Position numbers and translations under genes: made by a program | The notes under the pieces: generated by a model | Told to the model about the DNA's origin: nothing | Seen by the model: only the letters and a program-made list of their open reading frames with translations | The model's database searches: none | Assembly (NCBI GenBank): GCA_964586675.1 | Contig: CAZPHQ010000011.1 | Span: 1 to 64,000, forward strand | Direction of reading: 5' to 3' | DNA from: JADLGH01 sp964586675 | Lineage (GTDB): Bacteria; Desulfobacterota_D; UBA1144; Nemesobacterales; UBA2774 | Length of the DNA stretch: 64,000 nt | In this document: piece after piece, positions 15,185-23,735 of the stretch | Position numbering within the stretch: position 1 is the first letter of the stretch | Layout: every line of letters begins with the position of its first letter

Positions 15185-17032
15185 TTAGTAGTAAATGCTT
15201 ACAGAGCCCGCGCTCCCGACGCCCATGTCGTCTATCTCGTCGCCGTTGACGTCGAAAAGCTCTAAAACCAGAGAGCCGAATTCTGTAACTCCCTCGGGCC
15301 CGGGTATCGTCAGGTTCGCCTCGTTCGGCGATAAAAAGGGCGGCATGTTCGGCTGTCCGAAGAAGACATAAACCTGCCCGCTTCCCGGCGCGCCTACGGC
15401 TATGTCGGCGTTACTATCGAAGAATATAAGCACATTCGCCGTAACCCTGTTCCTGACTTGAGCCGAGGGTGTGAGATTCGGGAGGATCGATACGGCCGCG
15501 CCGAACCGCCCGCCCGGAATAGAGCCCGTTAGCTCGGTTTCTATCGTAATCGGCGTGCCGTTGTCGTAGGCGTCCCTCAGCACCTGCCCCGAGTAGAGAA
15601 AAACGGCCCCGGTGTCGCCGTCGGCCCCGGGAGCGCCGACCACGACGTCGGGCCTGCTATTGCTGACCTCGCCGTTCTCGTTGAACTCCCCGTCGACGTC
15701 GCCGTTTCCGGAGATGCTGAATCCGAAGCTGTCTTCCGCGCTCCCCTGTATAAGGAGCGTATCACCGAGTCCGTCCGCTAGGTCTATGCTGTTAAGATTA
15801 TTCTTGCCCTTGAATATATATGCCCTTCCAAGCTCGGGAGCACCGATTCCGAACTCGTCGAAGCTGCTGGCATCCAGCCGGCCGAGAACGGCCATCGAGA
15901 ACCCGAAGAATCCGCCCGCCTGCGGCCCCGTGAACACGGCGTGCGCTACGGAAGCCGCCTGGTTAACGCTGGTCTTGCTGAGGTCGGGGCCCTTGAAGAC
16001 GTAAACCTTTCCCGTGGACGCGTTGTAAAAAGGAGCGGCGACCATTATGACGCCCTTTCCGTTCATTATCCCCGCGCCGTCCTGGAGGATGAGTCCGAAG
16101 TTGTCCCCCGGGTTTTCCCCTTCAACCTCTATATGCTCGGTGCTCCCGTCGGTGAGATTTATGACGCTAGGCAGCTCGAGGCTCCCGAAGACGACGTAAA
16201 ACTTGCCCCTCCCGTTGTCGAAAGCCGGCGCCCCTATGACGAGCTCGAGTGTCCTCGGGTCGCCCTCGAAGTCCGCCGCCGTCGCCAGCGCAGCTCCGAA
16301 GTCCTGGTTCGGCGGGCCGATTATAGTGACGTCGGCGGTGGACACGTCTATAACCCCGGTTCCGTTCTGCGTAAGGTCATTCTGTCCGTAGAATATATAC
16401 ACGCGACCGATACACGGGTCGCCGATGGCGTAGTCGTTGAGGCTGACGTTAACCCCCTCGTCGTTCACCGTTCTGTCGCCGTTGTAGTTGCCGGCCGAAA
16501 GCCCTGTTCCGAGACAGCTCCCGGGCTCCGAGCTTACGTACCTCACGTTCTGGATACCGGTCGTTATGGACGCGACGTTAGACGGCTGCGAAGAGCTCCC
16601 GACCTCGTCGTTCGTGCGGACGGAAAAGTAGTATTCCGTCGACCCCGTGATATCGATCCTCGGCACGAGGAAGCTCTCCGGCGAGCCCGCGGGCTGGGGC
16701 TGATCGAAATCCGGCACCTGTGTGGCAATGTCGAAATTATTTCTTACGGTCTCTTCTATCTCGATAAAGGGAACGCCGTCGAGCGACGGTACGCCGAGTA
16801 TCTCTTCTATCTCCTCCGTTTCGAGGTATCTCGGGAAGTATATAGTGGCCCTTCCGCTGTTGCCGTTATCGCCCGGCGCCGTCCATTGGAGCAGTCTCGC
16901 GAGCGTGTCGGAGCTGAGGTCGTCTATGGTCCCGGGATTATTCTCGTCTCCCACTGCGCACCCAACCATGAATAAAACCGCCACCAGAACCGAAGCGCGG
17001 CGCCTTCTTTTAAGTCCGGATATTAATCCCAT
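15185..17032 (-). CDS. FG-GAP repeat (integrin-alpha-like) lipoprotein
   Basis: A 615-residue secreted lipoprotein: basic N-terminus, hydrophobic stretch and lipobox VGC (Cys25). The first ~140 mature residues look fibronectin-III-like (LLQWTAPGDNGNSGRATIYFPRYL and EYYFSVRTNDEVGSSSQPSN). Thereafter at least six FG-GAP beta-propeller blades follow, recognisable by FGxxLA..D.. and DVVVGAPGADGD-type calcium-binding loops. The C-terminus ends in DVNGDEIDDMGVGSAGSVSIYY. A binding or surface-structural role is likely, with no enzymatic motif visible. GAGGGA precedes the ATG. It stands alone and converges on the export operon. Confidence 0.88.
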   Translation of the reverse strand: MGLISGLKRRRRASVLVAVLFMVGCAVGDENNPGTIDDLSSDTLARLLQWTAPGDNGNSGRATIYFPRYLETEEIEEILGVPSLDGVPFIEIEETVRNNFDIATQVPDFDQPQPAGSPESFLVPRIDITGSTEYYFSVRTNDEVGSSSQPSNVASITTGIQNVRYVSSEPGSCLGTGLSAGNYNGDRTVNDEGVNVSLNDYAIGDPCIGRVYIFYGQNDLTQNGTGVIDVSTADVTIIGPPNQDFGAALATAADFEGDPRTLELVIGAPAFDNGRGKFYVVFGSLELPSVINLTDGSTEHIEVEGENPGDNFGLILQDGAGIMNGKGVIMVAAPFYNASTGKVYVFKGPDLSKTSVNQAASVAHAVFTGPQAGGFFGFSMAVLGRLDASSFDEFGIGAPELGRAYIFKGKNNLNSIDLADGLGDTLLIQGSAEDSFGFSISGNGDVDGEFNENGEVSNSRPDVVVGAPGADGDTGAVFLYSGQVLRDAYDNGTPITIETELTGSIPGGRFGAAVSILPNLTPSAQVRNRVTANVLIFFDSNADIAVGAPGSGQVYVFFGQPNMPPFLSPNEANLTIPGPEGVTEFGSLVLELFDVNGDEIDDMGVGSAGSVSIYY

Positions 17033-17232
17033 TTAGCTTTCCCTCGACCTCGAGATTTTTTAAAGCATGAATTTTACCGAACCCCCGTATCATTTCCAAC
17101 AGAAAAACTGAAGAATCGGGGATGTCGAGGGTGAAAGCCATAAACCGATCGTATATGCTTGTCCGTCACCGATAGGCCCATCCTCTGACTACTTATAATT
17201 TTAACCGAATTTGATAGGCTTAAACTCCTGTG

Positions 17233-17256
17233 GTAATTTCCCTTATCCAAAATTAC
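17233..17256 (+). promoter_or_regulatory. Stem-loop in the eno leader
   Basis: GTAATTT (17233-17239) and AAATTAC (17250-17256) form a 7-bp perfect stem with a 10-nt loop, ending 7 nt before the GGAGG ribosome binding site (17264-17268). A TATAAT at 17194-17199 may be the eno -10, but no matching -35 is obvious. Confidence 0.3.
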
Positions 17257-17277
17257 ACCACCCGGAGGACTTGAGAC

Positions 17278-18549
17278 TTGGCTACCATATCTTCTGTCAG
17301 GGCGAGAGAGATACTGGATTCGAGGGGGAATCCGACTATTGAAGTGGACGTAAGATGCGAGGACGGGTCCTTCGGCAGGGCCGCCGTACCCTCCGGGGCG
17401 TCCACCGGCGAGCACGAAGCCGTGGAGCTCAGGGACGGGGCGAAGGACAGATACCTCGGAAAGGGCGTGCAAAAGGCTGTAACCAATGTAAATAAAAAAA
17501 TCGCGCCGAAGCTCGCAGGGCTCGACGCCTCATCCCAGGGCGAGATAGACCGCCTGATGATCGAGCTCGACGGCACCCCGAACAAATCAAAGCTCGGCGC
17601 GAACGCGATACTGGGCGTTTCTCTGGCAGCCGCGCGGGCGGCGGCCGATTCGCTCGGCATCCCGCTTTACAGGTACCTGGGCGGGATATCGGCCAATACC
17701 CTGCCCGTGCCGCTCATGAACATAATCAACGGCGGCGCCCACGCCGACAACAACCTCGACTTTCAGGAATTCATGATCGTCCCCGTCGGCTTCGGCAGCT
17801 TTTCCGACGCCATAAGGGCCGGGGTCGAGGTATTCCATAACTTAAAAGCCATATTAAAGAAAAAGGGCTATTCGACATCCGTCGGAGACGAGGGCGGCTT
17901 CGCGCCTAACCTTAAATCCAACGAAGAGGGGGTCGAGTGCATATCCGAGGCCGTCTCCAAGTCCGGCTACAAGCTCGGGCGGGACGTCGCCATAGCGCTC
18001 GACGTCGCATCCAGCGAATTCCTCGAAGACGGGAAGTATAACGTCGAAGGCAAGAAGCTCGCCAAGGACAAACTCGTCGCGCTTTACGCCGAATGGATAG
18101 CGAAATACCCGATAATTTCCATCGAAGACCCGCTCGCCGAGGACGACTGGGAGGGCTGGAAGATGATAACGGACGAGCTCGGCGGGAAGGTCCAGCTCGT
18201 CGGGGACGACCTCTTCGTAACCAACACGAAGCGGCTCGAAAGGGGTATCGAGGAAGGCATCGGGAACTCCATACTCGTAAAGGTGAACCAGATAGGGTCG
18301 CTTACGGAGACGCTCGAAGCCATTCGCATGGCGGAGAAGGCCGGCTATACATACATAATATCCCACAGGTCCGGCGAAACGGAAGACTCGACGATCGCCG
18401 ACATAGCAGTGGCGACAAACTCCGGGCAGATAAAGACAGGCTCGGCCTCGCGGAGCGACAGGATTGCGAAGTATAACCAGCTTCTCAGGATAGAAGAGGA
18501 GCTCGGAAAAGAGGCTGTATTCCCGGGAAGGAAGGCATTCAAGGTATAA
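17278..18549 (+). CDS. eno: Enolase (phosphopyruvate hydratase)
   Basis: Interconverts 2-phosphoglycerate and phosphoenolpyruvate in glycolysis and gluconeogenesis, with Mg2+. The 423-residue protein carries the family blocks VRAREILDSRGNPTIEVDV, VPSGASTGEHEAVELRD, GDDLFVTNTKRLERGI, LVKVNQIGSLTETLEA and the signature SHRSGETEDSTIADIAVATN. The start is TTG at 17278 (ATISSVRAREILD), chosen because GGAGG ends 9 nt upstream and no in-frame ATG or GTG fits. A TTG start is unusual for such a highly expressed gene and might reflect translational tuning. Confidence 0.98.
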   Translation: MATISSVRAREILDSRGNPTIEVDVRCEDGSFGRAAVPSGASTGEHEAVELRDGAKDRYLGKGVQKAVTNVNKKIAPKLAGLDASSQGEIDRLMIELDGTPNKSKLGANAILGVSLAAARAAADSLGIPLYRYLGGISANTLPVPLMNIINGGAHADNNLDFQEFMIVPVGFGSFSDAIRAGVEVFHNLKAILKKKGYSTSVGDEGGFAPNLKSNEEGVECISEAVSKSGYKLGRDVAIALDVASSEFLEDGKYNVEGKKLAKDKLVALYAEWIAKYPIISIEDPLAEDDWEGWKMITDELGGKVQLVGDDLFVTNTKRLERGIEEGIGNSILVKVNQIGSLTETLEAIRMAEKAGYTYIISHRSGETEDSTIADIAVATNSGQIKTGSASRSDRIAKYNQLLRIEEELGKEAVFPGRKAFKV

Positions 18550-18650
18550 GCGCCCAAAGGAATCCGACGCCAGACTTGATACGCCGCAATACGGAATTAT
18601 CTTATATTTTATACCCGCACGGGCGTTCCGGGAGTTACGCAGGCGCGGTT

Positions 18651-18680
18651 TTGAAATGTATAATTATTAGTCTGTATCAT
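18651..18680 (+). promoter_or_regulatory. leuCD promoter
   Basis: TTGAAA (18651-18656), 18-bp spacer, TATCAT (18675-18680). The predicted start near 18687 leaves a very short leader that carries AGGG before ATG 18699. A TATAAT at 18659-18664 is an alternative -10. No leader peptide or T-box is seen, so classical leucine attenuation is unlikely. Confidence 0.5.
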
Positions 18681-18698
18681 CCAAGGTAGGGAAAACAC

Positions 18699-20123
18699 AT
18701 GGCAGCGAGAACACTATTTGAAAAAATCTGGGAACAGCACGTCGTCGATGAGCAGGAAGGACAGCCGACCCTCATTTATATAGACCTTCACCTGGTGCAC
18801 GAAGTCACCTCTCCCCAGGCCTTCGAGGGCCTAAGGCTCTCCGGGCGCAAGGTCAGAAGGCCCGACCTCACATACGCGACAATGGACCATAATGTTCCGA
18901 CGACGAACCGGGCGCTTCCCATAGAAGACCCGATTTCCGCCCAGCAGATAGACGTTCTCGTCAAGAACTGCGAAGACTTCGGCGTAACCCTCTTCGGGCT
19001 CAAAATCAACAGCGAGATGCAGGGCATAGTGCACGTCATAGGCCCCGAGCTCGGCCTCACGAAGCCGGGACTGACGATAGTCTGCGGCGACAGCCACACT
19101 TCGACCCACGGCGCATTCGGGGCGCTCGCCTTCGGCATTGGCACCAGCGAGGTCGAGCATGTCCTCGCGACCCAGTGCCTGAGGCAGACCCGCCCGAAGG
19201 AGTTCGAGGTCAGGATAGAAGGCAAGAGGGGCTACGGCGTAACGGCAAAGGACATAATCCTCAGCATCATAGGGCACATCGGCACTGCGGGCGCGACGGG
19301 CACCGTCGTCGAATACAGGGGCCGGGCCATAGAAGATCTCACGATGGAAGAGAGGATGACGATCTGCAACATGTCCATCGAGGCCGGCGCGCGCGCAGGG
19401 ATGATAGCGCCAGACGAAAAAACCTTCGAATACATTAAAGGACGTAGATACGCACCGAAAGGCAGCGACTTCGACGACGCCGTCCAAAGCTGGAGAGAGC
19501 TCAGGACGGACGAAGGCGCGAGGTTCGACAAGAGCATAACGCTCGACGCCGGCCTGATGGCGCCCCAGGTAAGCTGGGGAACGAATCCCGGCATGGTTAT
19601 AGATATAACCGGACGTGTTCCCGACCCGGCCGCGATGAACGACGAGAACAACAGAAAGGCGACCCTGAGCGCCCTCGAATACATGGGCCTCAAGGCCGGC
19701 ACCCCTATAGAAGACATAAAGCTCGACAGGGTCTTCATAGGCTCCTGTACCAACTCCCGCATACAGGACCTCACCGAGGCCGCCAAGGTGGTAAAGGGGA
19801 AAAAGGTCGCGTCAACTGTAAAAGCGATGGTCGTGCCCGGCTCACAGCTCGTGAAGCTCCAGGCGGAGAAGCTCGGCCTCGACAAGATATTCAAGGAAGC
19901 CGGATTCGAATGGAGAGAGTCCGGGTGCAGCATGTGCCTCGGAATGAACCCGGACATTCTGGAACCCGGCGAAAGATGCGCCAGCACTTCGAACAGGAAC
20001 TTCGAGGGAAGGCAGGGCAAGGGCGGGAGGACACACCTCGTAAGCCCGCAGATGGCGGCGGCCGCGGCCATAGAGGGCCGTTTCGTCGATATAAGGGACT
20101 GGGACCTCGACAGGGAGCTTTAA
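18699..20123 (+). CDS. leuC: 3-isopropylmalate dehydratase large subunit
   Basis: With LeuD it isomerises 2-isopropylmalate to 3-isopropylmalate in leucine synthesis. The 474-residue aconitase-fold protein matches the bacterial LeuC length. Its three [4Fe-4S] ligands are Cys350 (GSCTNSR), Cys410 and Cys413 (SGCSMCLGMNPD). VCGDSHTSTHGAFGALAFGIG and the closing FEGRQGKGGRTHLVSPQMAAAAAIEG are also typical. leuD follows after 24 bp. No leuA or leuB is in the window. Confidence 0.98.
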   Translation: MAARTLFEKIWEQHVVDEQEGQPTLIYIDLHLVHEVTSPQAFEGLRLSGRKVRRPDLTYATMDHNVPTTNRALPIEDPISAQQIDVLVKNCEDFGVTLFGLKINSEMQGIVHVIGPELGLTKPGLTIVCGDSHTSTHGAFGALAFGIGTSEVEHVLATQCLRQTRPKEFEVRIEGKRGYGVTAKDIILSIIGHIGTAGATGTVVEYRGRAIEDLTMEERMTICNMSIEAGARAGMIAPDEKTFEYIKGRRYAPKGSDFDDAVQSWRELRTDEGARFDKSITLDAGLMAPQVSWGTNPGMVIDITGRVPDPAAMNDENNRKATLSALEYMGLKAGTPIEDIKLDRVFIGSCTNSRIQDLTEAAKVVKGKKVASTVKAMVVPGSQLVKLQAEKLGLDKIFKEAGFEWRESGCSMCLGMNPDILEPGERCASTSNRNFEGRQGKGGRTHLVSPQMAAAAAIEGRFVDIRDWDLDREL

Positions 20124-20147
20124 TATAAAAATAAAGGAGCAAAAGCC

Positions 20148-20771
20148 ATGGAGCCGCTCGTAAGGGTAGAAGGAGTAGTAGCCCCGCTCGACAGGATGAA
20201 CGTCGATACGGACCAGATAATACCGAAGCAGTTCCTGAAAAGGATCGAAAGGACGGGTTTCGGCGAATTTCTTTTTTTCGACTGGAGATATCTTGAAGAC
20301 GGCTCGCTCAACCTCGATTTCGAGCTCAACCAGCCGCACCTGGAGGGTTCCAGCATTCTCATCGCCGGGCACAACTTCGGAAGCGGAAGCTCCCGCGAGC
20401 ACGCACCGTGGGCGCTCCGGGAATACGGCTTTAAGGTTATTATCGCGCCCTCATTCGCCGACATTTTCTACAATAACTGTTTCAAAAATTCCATTCTTCC
20501 CATTGTCCTCCCGGAGGCGGACGTAAAAAAGCTCTTCGAAAAGACAGTGGCGAAAAAGGGCTACAGGTTAAATGTCGACCTCCCGACGCAGACCATATCC
20601 GACGATGGCGGGCTCAGCATCAAGTTCGACATCGACCCCTTCAAGAAAAAAACCCTTCTCGAAGGACTCGACGACATAGCCCAAACCCTCAAGAGCGAAA
20701 ACGCGATAGAGATATACGAGAAGAAGATGGCCGAAAAGAGGGCGTGGGCCATACCCTCGCAGCCTCACTGA
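20148..20771 (+). CDS. leuD: 3-isopropylmalate dehydratase small subunit
   Basis: The 207-residue swivelling-domain partner of LeuC. Recognisable blocks are APLDRMNVDTDQIIPKQFLK, the substrate-contact loop HNFGSGSSREHAPWAL and APSFADIFYNNCFKNSILPI. Length and block order match the proteobacterial form. AAAGGAGC precedes the ATG. It ends 9 bp from the converging DUF2905 gene. Confidence 0.98.
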   Translation: MEPLVRVEGVVAPLDRMNVDTDQIIPKQFLKRIERTGFGEFLFFDWRYLEDGSLNLDFELNQPHLEGSSILIAGHNFGSGSSREHAPWALREYGFKVIIAPSFADIFYNNCFKNSILPIVLPEADVKKLFEKTVAKKGYRLNVDLPTQTISDDGGLSIKFDIDPFKKKTLLEGLDDIAQTLKSENAIEIYEKKMAEKRAWAIPSQPH

Positions 20772-20780
20772 CGGCTGCGC

Positions 20781-21005
20781 TTACTTTCCCCGGAAGAGGA
20801 AGCTTATAACGAGCGAAAGGACTATGCTCACGATTATCGACGTCGCCAGCGGGAAGTAAAAAGACACACCGTCTTTCTTGAAGTAAAAGTCCCCCGGCAG
20901 CTTCCCTATGAACGGTAGCTTCGGCGAGAGCAGCATGAGGACGCCGACAATAGTCAGCACTATCCCCGCCACGATCACGAATTTAGCCAAGCCCTGAATT
21001 TCCAT
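20781..21005 (-). CDS. DUF2905 family small membrane protein
   Basis: A 74-residue protein with two predicted transmembrane helices (about 8-27 and 48-70). A conserved central loop reads PKLPFIGKLPGDFYFKKDGVSFYFPL, the hallmark of DUF2905. Members are widespread single-gene inner-membrane proteins of unknown role. GGGAGG lies about 15 nt before the ATG. It is divergent from rpoN and convergent with leuD. Confidence 0.85.
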   Translation of the reverse strand: MEIQGLAKFVIVAGIVLTIVGVLMLLSPKLPFIGKLPGDFYFKKDGVSFYFPLATSIIVSIVLSLVISFLFRGK

Positions 21006-21133
21006 TTAGATCGCCCGGCCTCCCGGCCGCATATAAATTATATACTGTCAGCCCGGGAACCCTGAAATGGAGCCGCATGCGGCACATCCGAATACCCGAA
21101 ACCCCTGCTATTTTTAGACAAATGAAAATAAGC

Positions 21134-21167
21134 TTGTAGAATATAAACATTTGGCATAAAATTTGAA
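21134..21167 (+). promoter_or_regulatory. rpoN promoter region with overlapping sigma54-like element
   Basis: TTGTAG (21134-21139), 17-bp spacer, TAAAAT (21157-21162) is a plausible housekeeping promoter. Overlapping it, TGGCAT (21152-21157), N5, TTGAA (21163-21167) matches the sigma54 form TGGCAC-N5-TTGCA at 9 of 11 positions, but the C of the -12 GC is missing. sigma54 binding there could repress or drive rpoN. Confidence 0.4.
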
Positions 21168-21201
21168 TGGGGTTAAAGATTTTTAACAATCCGGGTCAAG
21201 C

Positions 21202-22737
21202 ATGAGCACTAATCTAAGCCAGACTACGTCGCAAAGACAGGTCCTCCAGCAGCGCCTGATTCTAACTCAGGAGCTTCAGCTTTTTCTGAAGCTCATACAG
21301 ATGACGACGCTCGAATTAAAGGACTACCTCGAAGAGCAGCTCATAGAAAACCCCACCCTCGAAGAAAACGAGGAGCCGCCGGACAAATCGGAAAGCTCGT
21401 CGTCGGAAGAGGAATTCGATCTCGGGAGCCTCGGCGCCGAGAGGCTTCTCGGCGGCGGGGACGACGACATGCCGCATTACTCGTCGAGGGAGCTCGACGC
21501 GGGCGGCGAGGACGAGCAGCCCTGGGAAAGCAGGGTCACGTCGGCCGATTCCCTTAACGATCACCTCAAATGGCAGCTCGAAGTATCCGACCTCACCCCC
21601 ATGGAAAAGGAGATAGCATCCGTCATCATCGGCAACACGAACGAGGACGGATACCTCGAAATAGACATAGACGAAATACTCGAGCTCTATCTCCAGGAGC
21701 ACGGTGCTCTCTCGGCGGCGCCGGCCGACAACGGAAACGGCGCGGGGGAAGCGGCTCATGCCGCGCTCGACGAAGGAGAGCTCAGGCGGGAGATAGAGGA
21801 AATCCTGGTCATAGTACAGACGACGTTCGACCCGACCGGAACCTGCGCCCGCAGCCTTAAGGAAAGCCTCAGGATTCAGGCCCTCGACCTCGGATATAAA
21901 GAAGACGGGCTCGAAGTCAGGATTATAGACGGCTACCTCGAAGAGCTCGAAAATACGGACATCCCGAAAATGGCCGGAGAGCTCGGATGCACGCCGGCGG
22001 AAGTGAAGGATGCGCTGTCGGTCATATCGTCGCTCGAGCCCAGGCCGGGCAGGCCCTTCTACAAGAAGGACACCGAAAAGTACATCGTCCCCGATTTTTA
22101 CGTGTACAAGATAGGGAACGAGCTTCAGGTTCAGCTCAACAGGGATTTCCCGAAGGTCAGGATAAGCAGCTACTACAGGTCGCTTCTAAAGAAGGAAAAG
22201 AGCCTTCCCCCCGAAGCGAAGCAGTTCATAAAGGAAAAGATAGAAGCCGCCCAGAGGATAATGAAATGCCTCGACGAAAGGGAGGCCGCGGTCAAGAAAA
22301 TAATCTCGAAGATAGTAGACGTGCAGAGGGATTTCTTCGAGCACGGAAAGGATTACATAAAGCCGCTCATACTGAAAGACGTCGCGCAGTCGGTCGGCGT
22401 GCACGAGTCTACGGTGAGCCGTATCACAAGCAGGCGCTACATACAGACCCCCCAGGGGACTATAGAGCTCAAGTCCCTCTTCTCGAGAAAGATCGAGACT
22501 TCTCACGGCAAGGAGGTTTCGTTCGAAAGGGTAAAATCCATGATAAGGGAGATAGTCGCCGAGGAGCTTCCCGACAGCCCCTATTCCGACGAGGACATCT
22601 CCAGAATCCTCGAGAGGAAAAATGTAAAAGTCGCCAGGAGAACTGTTGCAAAGTACAGAAAAGCACTTAAAATACCTTCATCTTCAGCGAGAGCGGGAGC
22701 GGGAAAAAAGCGAGATGAAAGTAACGGTAACTACTAG
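21202..22737 (+). CDS. rpoN: RNA polymerase sigma-54 factor
   Basis: A 511-residue alternative sigma factor for promoters needing AAA+ activators. Region I is the Gln/Leu-rich N-terminus (QTTSQRQVLQQRLILTQELQLFLKLIQM). An acidic region II follows (about 45-115, unusually Glu/Ser/Gly-rich). The core-binding domain and HTH (about 400-430, ILKDVAQSVGVHESTVSRI) come next. The diagnostic RpoN box ARRTVAKYR is at 478-486. After the box there is a 25-residue basic, Ser-rich tail overlapping the hpf gene. It heads the rpoN-hpf-ptsN-hprK-rapZ cluster, a conserved nitrogen-PTS neighbourhood. No bEBP activator is in the window. Confidence 0.97.
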   Translation: MSTNLSQTTSQRQVLQQRLILTQELQLFLKLIQMTTLELKDYLEEQLIENPTLEENEEPPDKSESSSSEEEFDLGSLGAERLLGGGDDDMPHYSSRELDAGGEDEQPWESRVTSADSLNDHLKWQLEVSDLTPMEKEIASVIIGNTNEDGYLEIDIDEILELYLQEHGALSAAPADNGNGAGEAAHAALDEGELRREIEEILVIVQTTFDPTGTCARSLKESLRIQALDLGYKEDGLEVRIIDGYLEELENTDIPKMAGELGCTPAEVKDALSVISSLEPRPGRPFYKKDTEKYIVPDFYVYKIGNELQVQLNRDFPKVRISSYYRSLLKKEKSLPPEAKQFIKEKIEAAQRIMKCLDEREAAVKKIISKIVDVQRDFFEHGKDYIKPLILKDVAQSVGVHESTVSRITSRRYIQTPQGTIELKSLFSRKIETSHGKEVSFERVKSMIREIVAEELPDSPYSDEDISRILERKNVKVARRTVAKYRKALKIPSSSARAGAGKKRDESNGNY

Positions 22738-23257
22738 GCACTTGGCCGACAACCTGAACCCTGAAAAGCTCAAATCTTACGCCCTTAAAAAATCCAGAAG
22801 AATCGAAAAGTACCTCAAATCCGACGAAGGATCGACGGTGAAGTTCGTTCTCTGGACAGAAAAGTTCAGGGACAACGCCGAGATCACGATCAATAGCAAA
22901 GTCCTTAAGACGACGAGCACGTTCGAAACGACGGACATGGTCGCGGCTATAGACAGCTCCATCGATACGATAATAGCAAAGCTGAAAAAAGAAACCGGCA
23001 AGAAGATAACGGCCAAGAGAAGGGGTTCGGCCAAATCCAAAGACGGCGCGCCGGGCGAATCCTCCGAGCGGAGCCCGGCCGATATATCAGCCGTGAAGGT
23101 GCGAAAGCTGCCGCGAAAGCTTATGACTGTCGAAGAGGCCCTCCTCCAGCTGAGCGCGTCGGGGGAAAGCGCTGTCGCCTTCCGGAACAGCGCGACAAGC
23201 GAGATGAACGTGCTCTACGTAGAGACCGGCGGGCAGATCACACTCGTCGAGCCCTGA
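22715..23257 (+). CDS. hpf: Ribosome hibernation-promoting factor, long form
   Basis: A 180-residue long-form HPF. The N-terminal sigma54-modulation/S30EA domain (1 to about 95, MKVTVTTRHLADNLNPEKLKSYALKK) is joined by a basic linker. The C-terminal dimerisation domain (about 125-180) reads KVRKLPRKLMTVEEALLQLSASGESAVAFRN. Long HPF drives 100S ribosome dimers in stationary phase. The start at ATG 22715 lies inside the rpoN 3' end, 23 bp overlapping. An upstream in-frame start would add an Arg/Glu-rich tail unlike the family. Coupling to rpoN translation is likely. Confidence 0.93.
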   Translation: MKVTVTTRHLADNLNPEKLKSYALKKSRRIEKYLKSDEGSTVKFVLWTEKFRDNAEITINSKVLKTTSTFETTDMVAAIDSSIDTIIAKLKKETGKKITAKRRGSAKSKDGAPGESSERSPADISAVKVRKLPRKLMTVEEALLQLSASGESAVAFRNSATSEMNVLYVETGGQITLVEP

Positions 23258-23273
23258 GGCGGTCGGCGGCGCC

Positions 23274-23735
23274 ATGAAGCTATCAGACGTCCTGGAAAAA
23301 AAAGCGATAATACCAGACCTCAAGTCGAAGTCGAAGCCCGAGGTAATAAGCGAGCTCGCGAAGACTATATCGGAGGTCTATCCGAACATCAACGACGAGA
23401 GGCTCGTCGAGGTGCTCATGGAGCGGGAGAGGCTCTGCAGCACGGCGGTCGATTCGGGAGTGGCCATACCACACGCCAAGCTGAGCGGCCTCGCGAGCAC
23501 GATAGCCGCCTTCGGAAGGAGCGCCGAGGGAATAGATTTCGATTCCCTCGACACGAGGCCCACACACCTTTTCATAGCGCTCATAGCGCCGGAAAACTCG
23601 GCGGGCACGCACATACAGCTCCTCGCCCGCATCTCCAAGATATTCCGTAACGCGGATCTCAGGTCGAGGCTGATGAAATCCGAGAGCCGGGACGAAATAT
23701 ACGAGATGATAATCCTGGAAGATGCCAAACTCTGA
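23274..23735 (+). CDS. ptsN: Nitrogen-PTS EIIA component
   Basis: A 153-residue EIIA of the fructose/Ntr type. The phospho-acceptor histidine is His67 in DSGVAIPHAKLSG, and the second active-site histidine lies in GTHIQLLARISKIF. EIIA-Ntr regulates potassium uptake, sigma54-linked functions and stress responses through its phosphorylation state. The gene overlaps hprK by 14 bp. The expected phosphodonor NPr/HPr is not encoded in this cluster. Confidence 0.93.
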   Translation: MKLSDVLEKKAIIPDLKSKSKPEVISELAKTISEVYPNINDERLVEVLMERERLCSTAVDSGVAIPHAKLSGLASTIAAFGRSAEGIDFDSLDTRPTHLFIALIAPENSAGTHIQLLARISKIFRNADLRSRLMKSESRDEIYEMIILEDAKL

